A stretch of 5,482 nt of DNA, from contig NZ_SRRZ01000220.1 in NCBI RefSeq assembly GCF_013179805.1, forward strand, positions 1 to 5,482. Direction: 5' to 3'. The DNA is from Microcoleus asticus IPMA8. GTDB taxonomy: Bacteria > Cyanobacteriota > Cyanobacteriia > Cyanobacteriales > Microcoleaceae. Shown here one piece after another: positions 1-5,422 of this stretch (position 1 is its first letter; every line of letters starts with the position of its first letter). The notes below the pieces were generated by a model. It did not search any database. It saw nothing but the letters and a program-made list of their open reading frames with translations, and was not told the DNA's origin. A program made the translations under genes and the position numbers.

Positions 1-57
1 TTACTATCTTTTAGGGCTTGCACCCAAGGCGGCGTAAAGGCTCTAATCCCCTAACCC
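1..57 (-). pseudogene. Presumed 3' exon of the IS630-family transposase pseudogene (partial, leaves the window)
   Basis: This is the stretch downstream of the predicted 3' end of the group II intron. If the intron is removed, the upstream exon ends with codons Y-D-Y-G-W and continues here in phase as G-L-G-D-stop-S-L-Y-A-A-L-G. IS630 transposases typically follow the Y-G-W motif with a stretch like xxxGQRxYAL. The Y and A fall at the matching spacing, and the TAG stop sits where a Gln codon (CAG) is common, so a single transition could explain it. The match is short and only suggestive. The bases could instead be unrelated flanking DNA if the locus was rearranged. The element continues beyond the left edge. 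Confidence 0.4.
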
Positions 58-62
58 ATACA

Positions 63-85
63 GGCTAGTTTCGTAGAAACGAACC
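63..85 (-). ncRNA. Group II intron domain VI (branch-point stem)
   Basis: The minus-strand RNA can fold GGTTCGTTTC (85-76) against GAAACTAGCC (72-63), giving nine pairs (one a G-U) and one mismatch with a three-base loop. It lies five bases after domain V, as expected for domain VI. The A at 66 is the likely branch adenosine: it is 8 nt from the predicted intron end at 58. In this fold the A can pair with a U rather than bulge, so the branch assignment rests on distance. The stop codon of the intron protein's current frame (67-65) lies in this stem. Confidence 0.6.
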
Positions 86-1645
86 GCACGATCTGGGCGT
101 GCGAGTTTCCCGGCATCCAGCTCCCGATGTTCTCGGCTTGCGCCTTTGCTCATGTGGATATAATCGTGGCAGATGAGAGTGAACCGCTAGAAGGTTGTTT
201 ATTTTCCAATTACTGTGGTTTCCATCTACGTGGTGCAGATGTACCTTTTCATCGCCTAGCATTTTTAAGCCACATTTTCCACATTTATGGTTTTGCCGTT
301 TTAGGGCTTTAGAGGTTTCGCCGTCATAGAGTTTGCTGTGGAGCTCACTCCAGTAGGCTATATCTCCGTCGTAGGGTGATTTCTCCCCTTTGACATTGAC
401 GAATCTGTTTTCGGAGTAAGGAACCGCCGGGAACGCTTTTCCCATCAATTTCTTGACAGTATAGCGATTCTGTTTTGCTTCCTTGTTGAATACCTTGAAG
501 GCTCTATTTCGGATGAAATGCAGTGAAAACCGTGACCCATCCAATTTACAGTAGCGATGGTAATTTCTCCAACCTCTAACCACAGGGGCTAATTTCTGGG
601 CCTTGTCCGTAGCTCCATAATTCGAGTTGTTGACGATGTGTTTTACCTTCTGACGAAACGCTTTAAAATTGTCCGCTGATGGGACGCATCTCAATTTTCC
701 GTTGCGAAAGCACTTTGGAATGCCAACCAAGGAAGTCAAATCCATCTGTCGTAGCCGTTAGCTTAGTTTTCTTTTCGCTCACTTTCATCCCGCGTTCTGC
801 CAGGAATTCGCTGACTTTATCAAGTATTGCCTCCGCATCATCTTTAGGTTTCAGAATTATTATCATGTCATCCGCGTAAAGGACTGATTGATGTATTTCC
901 TCAATCCCATTGAGAGCAATATTGGCTAGTAATGGACTTACCACGCCCCCTTGCGGGGTTCCTTGTTCGGGAAATTCTGGATTGACTCCTGATTTTAGAC
1001 AGCGGAATATTCCGGTCTTGATGCCTTTTGGGGCGATGAGTCGATCCATTATGCTGGTGTGCCTTATCCTATCGAAGCATTTTTCGATATCGAGTTCGAT
1101 AACCCGTTTCTCTATTCCGTTGCTCTGAGAGCGTAGATTGTGGAACAGTCTTTTCTGCGCGTCGTGTGCAGACCTTCCTGTTCTAAATCCGTAACTCTGA
1201 GCATGAAAGGTTGCTTCGTGTGCTGACTCTAGCGCGTATTTTGCGAGGCATTGCCACGCTCTATCGGCGATAGTCGGTATCTTAAGGAGGCGGGTACTCC
1301 CATCCTTTTTCGGGATTGGTATTGAACGTAACTTCTGATGTTTCCATCTGTTACTTTTGACTCTGAGTTCTTCGCTCAGAGCCAACCTTTCCTCAAATGT
1401 GAGTGAGGCTTTTCTATCGATTCCCGCAGTCTTTTTGCCAGCATTTAGTTGAGTTACTTGACGTATCGCCAACATTCTTGCAGTCCGAGATTTCAGAATT
1501 AGCTTTTGAAGGACTTCGCTTTTGGCTTGTCTCCAACCTGAATCGCTTTAAACACTCGTTTTTGTAGGCGAAATAAGTCCCTTCGGAATTTCTTCCAAGG
1601 TAACGTCTTCCAAGATTTACTAACATTGCTGCTGTGTCTAATCAT
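65..1645 (-). pseudogene. Group II intron-encoded reverse transcriptase/maturase/HNH endonuclease, three frameshifts
   Basis: The intact ancestor would be a multifunctional protein that helps the intron fold and splice, copies it into DNA and nicks the target. Reading starts at ATG 1645-1643 (M-I-R-H-S-S-N-V-S-K-S-W) and runs to about 1513, where one base appears to be missing. The next frame carries the RT core from L-I-L-K-S-R-T-A-R onward. It includes the Asp-bearing block D-I-E-K-C-F-D (1091-1071), G-T-P-Q-G-G (962-945) and the active-site Y-A-D-D (878-867). A surplus base in the A run at 707-709 then shifts the frame just after F-L-G-W-H. Beyond it come the maturase X motif G-W-R-N-Y-H-R-Y-C (574-548) and an HNH domain with C-x-x-C and H-H-V-D-G-N-H (235-215). 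A third shift near 171-180 replaces the expected C-H-D-Y-I-H-M-S-K ending. The ORF overlaps domains V and VI, as seen in some relatives. Only fragments could be translated. Confidence 0.88.
90..123 (-). ncRNA. Group II intron domain V (catalytic hairpin, degenerate)
   Basis: This 34-nt minus-strand hairpin starts with GAGCTGG, has a central GAAA tetraloop, then CTCGCACG and a closing CCAGATC. Length, AGC triad, tetraloop and two-base AC bulge all match bacterial domain V. Compared with the usual pairing scheme, three positions fail. Pair 3-32 is G-A where a conserved G-U normally sits beside the catalytic triad. Pair 8-27 is A-C. Pair 12-21 is C-C. Domain V binds the catalytic metal ions and is the most conserved part of the ribozyme, so these changes probably impair splicing. 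The consensus used here is recalled, not computed. Confidence 0.85.
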
Positions 1646-2178
1646 GCTCTGCTCTAACTTATGTTTTCCGAACACCGAGCGACCAATTACGGTCTGTCCT
1701 CCCCGAATTAAGGGGGTTCCGCTGCTCGTCTAGCCTACGAAAGGGTTCGACTTCCCCTTGACCCTCAATTCGTTTTTCTTCGTTCCCTCGGTTAGATTGA
1801 TTTTTCCTTTAGGTGGAGCCAATTTAACTACTGGATTCCCTAGACTCTTGCCGATATTGAGTCGAAAATTCGGCGGGAATAATCTCCAGTGAAGTCGGGA
1901 TGGTGAGTTGTGTCCCGCTTGAAGATAAGTTACTTTTATAGGCTCTATTTCACCGTTGGATCTCCCCATTAGCGCCAGTGTCATCCCACAACAGATGGCT
2001 GATTGCGCCTTCGGGCTTCACTCTCCAAGAATCGAGCTTGGTCGGTGTGGGCAGATAGGGAGTCATACCTGAGTCTGGCAGAAGGGACTTGCACCCTTAT
2101 CAGACCGAGAGTTCAGCCTTGCAGCTGGAAACGTTATGTACGGGCTTTCACCGTGAATCACGCTTCAACGAATCGCAC
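1646..2178 (-). ncRNA. Group II intron 5' ribozyme region (domains I-III and start of IV)
   Basis: This 533-nt stretch separates the intron 5' end from the start of its protein and has no credible gene. Read on the minus strand it opens GTGCGATTCGTTGAAGCG. It then shows blocks typical of cyanobacterial introns: CACGGTGAAAGCCCGTAC, CTCTCGGTCTGATAAGGG, GTGCAAGTCCCTTCTGCCAG and GACTCCCTATCTGCCCACAC. These form the domain I scaffold that carries the exon-binding sites. The hairpin AACCCCCTTAATTCGGGG, followed by AGGACAG (about 1718-1695), is a plausible domain III/IV boundary element. Domain borders cannot be fixed without folding. An 84-codon open frame here is a by-product of ribozyme sequence. 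Confidence 0.75.
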
Positions 2179-2656
2179 CCAACCATAATCGTACTGATCT
2201 CGGCCGATCGATCGAGCGACTCATCTAGGTAAACAATCCGATCGGTTGCTACATTGGACAAATGAGCTATAAACGCCTTGCGTTTGACCTTATCCCGTTC
2301 ACGGTAGCCATAAGTCTTTTTTTTGAGCACAAGCCAATTTTCTTTAAAGCCCGTGAAATTGTGCGATCGCTAATTTCCCCCTCCCAAAGTGAGGCCATCT
2401 CCACTTGGGTTTTATCCCCATGAGTTTTGGCTTACCTCGCGAAATTTTGCCCCCTGCGGTGATTTTATGACCATTACCGGGAGGCTCGTTCGGTAAGGCT
2501 TGAAAGTCCCCAGTTTCGGCTTGCCTCGAAAACCATAAGCGGTCGGGTGTTGCGACTAATACTGAATTGAATACAAGATCCACTAATTTTCAAGCCATCA
2601 AGCTTGATGGCTTGGATTACCTTCTGACGGAGGTCATAGCTGTAGGGTTTGGACAT
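2179..2656 (-). pseudogene. IS630-family (Tc1/mariner-like) transposase, 5' part, multiple frameshifts
   Basis: IS630 transposases cut and paste their element into TA targets. They have an N-terminal helix-turn-helix and a DDE catalytic core. The fragment starts M-S-K-P-Y-S-Y-D-L-R-Q-K-V-I (from 2656), a classic IS630 N terminus, and goes on to the recognition-helix stretch S-I-S-R-N-T. A frameshift near 2545-2565 leads to R-Q-A-E-T-G-D-F-Q-A-L-P-N. Another near 2435-2455 leads to T-H-G-D-K-T-Q-V-E-M-A-S-L-W. A third near 2315-2325 leads to K-K-K-T-Y-G-Y-R-E-R-D and I-V-Y-L-D-E-S, which carries the first catalytic Asp. A fourth near 2195 is needed to reach Y-D-Y-G-W at the intron junction. 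A TAA also interrupts one frame at about 2433. The last two acidic residues of the triad would lie beyond the intron and are not seen. Clearly non-functional. Family assignment is secure, subgroup is not. Confidence 0.85.
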
Positions 2657-2686
2657 GGGTTTTGCGAGCGCACGGCAATTGGAACT

Positions 2687-2747
2687 ACTTACAGTTTATG
2701 CCATAACCGCCTTGGTGGTTGCTATACAACAGACTTACAGCTTTATG
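2687..2747. repeat. Paired direct repeats flanking an imperfect palindrome
   Basis: ACTTACAGTTTATG (2687-2700) recurs as ACTTACAGCTTTATG (2733-2747), differing by one inserted C. Between them lies AACCGCC-TT-GGTGGTT (2705-2720), an imperfect palindrome with a single G-T position. The block sits exactly between the recombinase fragment and the transposase pseudogene. It could be part of the IS630 terminal sequence, a small non-autonomous insertion with its target duplication, or recombinase binding sites. The sequence does not decide between these. Confidence 0.45.
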
Positions 2748-2753
2748 TAACTG

Positions 2754-2942
2754 TCAGTCGTCCCAAAACCATTGAAACCGCTGCGGTGCTAGCTTGGTGT
2801 AGCGGACTGTGTGACGAATGTTAGCGTGTCCCAAATAATTCTGAATCGCCCTGGTGTCTATCCCTTTGGCCGTCGTCAAATAGTAGCCGCAGCCGTGCCG
2901 AAGCATATCCTGAAAACCCCAAGTTTGAAGTTCTAGTTTCAA
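2754..2942 (-). pseudogene. Tyrosine recombinase (phage-type integrase), C-terminal remnant
   Basis: This fragment encodes the end of a site-specific recombinase that cuts and rejoins DNA through a tyrosine nucleophile. Visible motifs, counted from the TTG at 2942, are M-L-R-H-G-C-G-Y-Y-L with the second catalytic Arg at residue 15, D-T-R-A-I-Q-N-Y-L-G-H with the box III His at 39, and H-T-V-R-Y-T with the presumed nucleophile Tyr at 48. It ends F-W-D-D and TGA. The residue three before Arg15 is Asp where H-x-x-R recombinases have His. The frame is closed upstream by TAA at 2963-2961, inside a palindrome, so roughly two thirds or more of the usual protein is missing. The neighbouring coding DNA on this strand is also dead mobile DNA. 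The TTG has no convincing ribosome binding site, so it is best read as a relic. Confidence 0.8.
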
Positions 2943-2960
2943 TCCCTGATTAGGACAATA

Positions 2961-2974
2961 TTATTAATTAATAA
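2961..2974. repeat. 14-bp perfect AT palindrome
   Basis: TTATTAATTAATAA reads identically on both strands. It lies at the left end of the spacer and supplies the stop that closes the recombinase fragment. It may be a protein-binding site, a junction scar or chance in AT-rich DNA. Confidence 0.5.
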
Positions 2975-3144
2975 ATTTTCAAACTCTGATTTAAGCGTTG
3001 GTTTCTGGCTTGCCGGAACAGGGAGGCAGGCAGTCAGAAAACAAGCTGAAGCGGGGATAGACTTTGGGAGTTATTCGAGATGTCTAAAACACAATAGCGA
3101 TACGTCCTTGGAAAGATGCGATCGCACTGCTGCCTTCCTAGGAT

Positions 3145-3150
3145 TATAAA
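3145..3150 (+). promoter_or_regulatory. Possible -10 element of the SDR gene
   Basis: TATAAA lies 96 bases before the chosen ATG in a suitable leader position. No good TTGACA-like element is found 16-18 bases upstream, so this is a weak prediction. An activator-dependent promoter or another start is equally possible. Confidence 0.25.
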
Positions 3151-3230
3151 AGTTGGAAGCCCACAGTCCCCACAGGTTGTCTGCTAGAAAGAGAAGCAAG
3201 CCCAGACAAACGACTGCGGAGCAGTTAAAC

Positions 3231-3235
3231 AGGAG
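3231..3235 (+). promoter_or_regulatory. Ribosome binding site of the SDR gene
   Basis: AGGAG is followed by a 10-base gap to ATG 3246. It decides the start in favour of 3246 over the upstream in-frame ATG at 3153, and 3246 also gives the normal short lead (about 12 residues) before the SDR nucleotide-binding motif. Confidence 0.75.
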
Positions 3236-3245
3236 TTTGGAAGTT

Positions 3246-4049
3246 ATGAACAGTTCCTTGACCCGCCCCTTGGCTGTCGTGACGGGTGCCTCTAACGGCA
3301 TCGGCTACGAACTCGCCAAACAGTTCGCTCAAAACGGCTTCGATCTTCTAATCACCTCTACCGGCCAAAGTATCAATGAAGCCGCTCTTGCCTTCGAGAA
3401 GCTCGGTGCCCAAGTCGAGACGGTGCAGGCAGACCTCGCTACCTATGACGGTGTTGAAACGCTCTACAACAAGATTAAGGCGACTGGTCGATCGGTGGAT
3501 GCGATCGCGATTAACGCAGGTGTCGGTGTCGGTGGCGACTTTGCCCGCGAAACTGACCTGAAGGACGAACTCAATCTGATCAACCTCAACGTCGTCTCGT
3601 CCGTACATCTCGCCAAACGGGTAGTAAAAGATATGGTCGATCACCGCCAGGGTCGCATCCTCTTCACTTCGTCGATTGCCGCCCTGATGCCGGGGCCGTT
3701 CGAGGCAGTCTACGCCGCATCCAAAGCGTTTCTGCACTCTTTCTCGGAGGCGCTGCGTAACGAGTTGAAGGATACGGGTGTCACCGTCACCTCGCTGATG
3801 CCAGGACCAACCGATACCAACTTCTTCCATAGGGCCGGAATGGATGATACTAAGGCCGGTGCCGATCGGAAAGATGACCCGGCTATGGTTGCCAAGCAAG
3901 GTTTTGAGGCGCTGATGGCAGGCAAGGACAGCATTGTTGCAGGATCGCTCAAGACGAAGCTTCAGGGCACAGCGAGCAAGGTTTTGCCTGATACCGCTAA
4001 TGCCGAACAGCACCGTCAACTTACTGAACCGGGGTCGGCTAATAAGTAA
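3246..4049 (+). CDS. Short-chain dehydrogenase/reductase (SDR), NAD(P)-dependent
   Basis: This 267-residue protein is a classical SDR, a soluble Rossmann-fold oxidoreductase that interconverts alcohols and ketones with NAD(P)(H). The glycine motif T-G-A-S-N-G-I-G spans residues 13-20. D63-L64 contacts the adenine ring in this family, and N90-A-G is the structural strand motif. The catalytic set is Asn113 or Asn115, Ser142/Ser143 (T-S-S-I-A), Tyr156 and Lys160 (Y-A-A-S-K). P186-G187 precedes the substrate-binding lid. There is no signal peptide or membrane segment, so it is cytoplasmic. It resembles the DltE/COG0300-type branch, whose substrates are mostly unknown. The strand after the glycine motif reads L-L-I-T-S-T-G, without the common Arg that marks NADP preference, so cofactor choice is unclear. 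It heads a possible two-gene unit with the hydrolase 106 bp downstream. The reading frame is intact, unlike everything to its left. Confidence 0.93.
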   Translation: MNSSLTRPLAVVTGASNGIGYELAKQFAQNGFDLLITSTGQSINEAALAFEKLGAQVETVQADLATYDGVETLYNKIKATGRSVDAIAINAGVGVGGDFARETDLKDELNLINLNVVSSVHLAKRVVKDMVDHRQGRILFTSSIAALMPGPFEAVYAASKAFLHSFSEALRNELKDTGVTVTSLMPGPTDTNFFHRAGMDDTKAGADRKDDPAMVAKQGFEALMAGKDSIVAGSLKTKLQGTASKVLPDTANAEQHRQLTEPGSANK

Positions 4050-4079
4050 TCTGCGCCTACAGATCGATGGAATATTGTC

Positions 4080-4099
4080 AGTTGACACTCTTTTCAACT
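4080..4099. promoter_or_regulatory. Inverted repeat overlapping a -35-like TTGACA between the two genes
   Basis: AGTTGA (4080-4085) and TCAACT (4094-4099) form a perfect 6-bp inverted repeat with an 8-bp spacer. TTGACA at 4082-4087 overlaps its left arm. A -10 at the right distance is poor (the TACACG area near 4111), so a separate hydrolase promoter is uncertain. Placement fits an operator for a dimeric regulator. It lacks the T-run of an intrinsic terminator downstream of the stem. Confidence 0.35.
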
Positions 4100-4146
4100 A
4101 GGCAGCAACTTACACGTTTAGGATGGCTCCTCGGAGGCATCGTAAC

Positions 4147-4152
4147 AGAGGA
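4147..4152 (+). promoter_or_regulatory. Ribosome binding site of the MBL-fold hydrolase
   Basis: AGAGGA lies three bases before ATG 4156, a short but workable gap measured from the GAGG core. The in-frame ATG at 4123 has only AGG immediately touching it and would add 11 basic residues, so 4156 is preferred. Confidence 0.55.
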
Positions 4153-4155
4153 TTT

Positions 4156-4998
4156 ATGCAAATTCACCATCTCAATTGTGGCTGTATGTGCCCGATTGGC
4201 GGGGCGCTCTTTGATGGCTTCAGTCGCGGGCTGACGGCGAACCTCGTCTGCCACTGTCTGCTCGTTGAAACGAATCAGGGACTTGTTCTCATTGATACCG
4301 GCTTCGGACTGCGCGATATCAAGTCGCCTTATTCCCGGCTGAGCGCATTCTTTATCCACTTTAATAACATCCAGTTCGATCGCAAGTACACGGCGATCGC
4401 TCAAATCGAGCAGCTTGGATTTTCTGCAAGCGATGTGCGCCATATTGTGCTGACCCACCTCGATTTCGATCATGCCGGTGGTCTAGAGGATTTTCCTGAA
4501 GCAACGGTACACGTTATGCAGTCGGAAATCGATGCTGCGCACGATCGGCACGGTTTCATCACAAAAAGGCGCTATCGTCCAGGGCAGTGGGATGAAGTCA
4601 AACGCTGGAAATACTATTCGGCGGGGGGCGAACCTTGGTTCGGTTTTGAGGCAGTCCGCGATCTTGACGGGCTACCACCAGAGATTCTGCTCATCCCGCT
4701 TACCGGTCACACGCGGGGTCATGCGGGCATCGCGATCGACACCCCGGAGGGTTGGCTGCTACACGCAGGCGATGCCTACTTTTACCGAGACGAGATGGGT
4801 TCCTCCAAACGACGCTGCACGCCCGGACTACGCGCCTACCAGTGGATGATGGAGGTAGACCGCAAGGCTAGGTTGCTAAATCAAGACCGGCTGCGCGCAT
4901 TATCAGTCGATCGAAGTAAGGGCGTGCGCCTCTTCTGTAGCCACGACGCCATTGAGTTGAAAGCGTTCACTGGCAAGTCCAGCATTTCTCACAACTAG
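4156..4998 (+). CDS. Metallo-beta-lactamase-fold hydrolase (AHL-lactonase/glyoxalase II-like)
   Basis: The 280-residue product is a soluble MBL-fold protein, a superfamily of mostly two-metal hydrolases acting on lactones, thioesters, phosphoesters and others. The first strands end in L-V-L-I-D-T-G-F-G (43-51). The metal motif is T-H-L-D-F-D-H-A-G-G (100-109), so the usual H-x-H-x-D-H is H-x-D-x-D-H, with His101, Asp103, Asp105 and His106. G-H-T-R-G-H (184-189) supplies His185, A-G-D-A-Y (204-208) the bridging Asp206, and F-C-S-H-D (260-264) the last His263. This order and length match the N-acyl homoserine lactonase-like branch, but the second His is Asp, a substitution I recall in a group of relatives with uncharacterised substrates. 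The N terminus is Cys-rich (C8, C10, C12, C32, C34). No signal peptide is apparent. It follows the SDR gene on the same strand and could share its transcript. AHL hydrolysis is one possibility only. Confidence 0.9.
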   Translation: MQIHHLNCGCMCPIGGALFDGFSRGLTANLVCHCLLVETNQGLVLIDTGFGLRDIKSPYSRLSAFFIHFNNIQFDRKYTAIAQIEQLGFSASDVRHIVLTHLDFDHAGGLEDFPEATVHVMQSEIDAAHDRHGFITKRRYRPGQWDEVKRWKYYSAGGEPWFGFEAVRDLDGLPPEILLIPLTGHTRGHAGIAIDTPEGWLLHAGDAYFYRDEMGSSKRRCTPGLRAYQWMMEVDRKARLLNQDRLRALSVDRSKGVRLFCSHDAIELKAFTGKSSISHN

Positions 4999-5134
4999 AC
5001 TTTTCATCATTGACAAAACCTGTGCCAGTAAGACCGATTCAGGAACCCGAACTTATCCATGTTACCGACCTTTGAGACAAATCCTTGCTCTAATTTCCTA
5101 GAGACCTTTATGTCTTTTAAATGCTTGGTGTTAT

Positions 5135-5334
5135 AGTAATCCTAAATGATTTTCTATATCTTGAGCAATCCTAAATAATTTTCTTTGTGTAAGTATATTG
5201 ACGTATTTTAGGGAAATCAAATTTATGTTCGTTAGTGAAAAACTCAAATAAAAATTTGACAATCTTAAAAGACCTATAGCAATCCTAAATCAGTTGTAAA
5301 TACATTGAACTTTACCAATCCTGACTAAGTTGGT
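5135..5334 (+). repeat. Four diverged copies of a ~21-bp interspersed repeat
   Basis: Copies lie at 5135-5155, 5164-5184, 5278-5298 and 5314-5334, all built on A-G-C-A-A-T-C-C-T-A-A-A-T followed by a variable T-rich tail. The first two differ at only two positions and are 29 bp apart. The third shares AGCAATCCTAAAT exactly with the second. The fourth is CCAATCCTGACTAAGTTGG, more diverged. Irregular spacing and divergence rule out a CRISPR array. They resemble short intergenic repeats seen in filamentous cyanobacteria. Confidence 0.6.
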
Positions 5335-5407
5335 ATGAATTCTGACTTTTTAGCCCACATTCCGCAGATGTGACTGCGATTCTTTTATCACTTGTGAAAT
5401 TTGGGAG

Positions 5408-5422
5408 CCAAAACGCTTTTGG
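5408..5422. repeat. Short perfect hairpin
   Basis: CCAAAA and TTTTGG flank CGC, giving a 6-bp stem with a three-base loop. It has no adjacent T run on the plus strand, so it is not a clear terminator. Its function is unknown. Confidence 0.35.

Larger units (their letters stand above)
58..2178 (-). mobile_element. Group II intron (chloroplast-like type) with degenerate intron-encoded protein
   Basis: Read on the minus strand, the element begins with the group II 5' consensus GTGCG (2178-2174) and continues into a conserved domain I start (CACGGTGAAAGCCCGTAC, then GGGTGCAAGTCCC). It carries a reverse transcriptase/maturase ORF in the domain IV position and ends with a 34-nt domain V hairpin (123-90) and a domain VI stem (85-63). 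An unpaired-capable A at 66 lies 8 nt before the predicted 3' end, which has the usual A-pyrimidine form. Group II introns are self-splicing retroelements that move by target-primed reverse transcription. This copy sits in the same orientation as, and inside, an IS630 transposase pseudogene. Candidate EBS1 sequences that could pair with the exon end GGTTGG are CTAACC (1795-1790) and CCGACC (2045-2040), each with one wobble. The first is at the more usual distance from the 5' end. Three frameshifts in the protein and three mispairs in domain V suggest a dead copy. Confidence 0.88.
2943..3245 (+). other. Gene-free spacer with leader of the SDR gene
   Basis: About 300 bases separate the recombinase relic from the dehydrogenase start. 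The left part is AT-rich and contains a 14-bp perfect palindrome (2961-2974). The right part holds a HIP1 octamer (3118-3125), a TATAAA that could be a -10 element (3145-3150) without a convincing -35, and the ribosome binding site at 3231. The dehydrogenase frame is open back to an ATG at 3153, but the extra 31 codons look nothing like an SDR N terminus. No other gene or RNA is evident. Confidence 0.6.

Noticed and set aside
1730..1984. 84-codon open frame on the minus strand
   Set aside because: It lies wholly in the group II intron domain I-III RNA and has no protein-like motif.
2567..2824. 85-codon plus-strand open frame
   Set aside because: It overlaps the transposase start, the repeat block and the recombinase tail on the opposite strand and shows no recognisable motif.
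3153..3245. 31-codon N-terminal extension of the SDR
   Set aside because: It has no SDR character, and AGGAG at 3231 places the start at 3246, which gives the normal SDR N terminus.
3348..4097. Long minus-strand open frame opposite the SDR
   Set aside because: It is a shadow of the SDR gene; the plus strand carries every SDR motif and the minus product has none.
5222..5251. Tiny plus-strand ORF starting ATGTTCGTTAGT
   Set aside because: Only eight codons, with no convincing ribosome binding site.
5256..5280. Promoter TTGACA / TATAGC
   Set aside because: The 13-base gap is too short for a sigma-70-type promoter and no gene follows.
5135..5334. CRISPR array
   Set aside because: The repeats are imperfect, irregularly spaced and separated by AT-rich non-unique spacers, with no cas gene.
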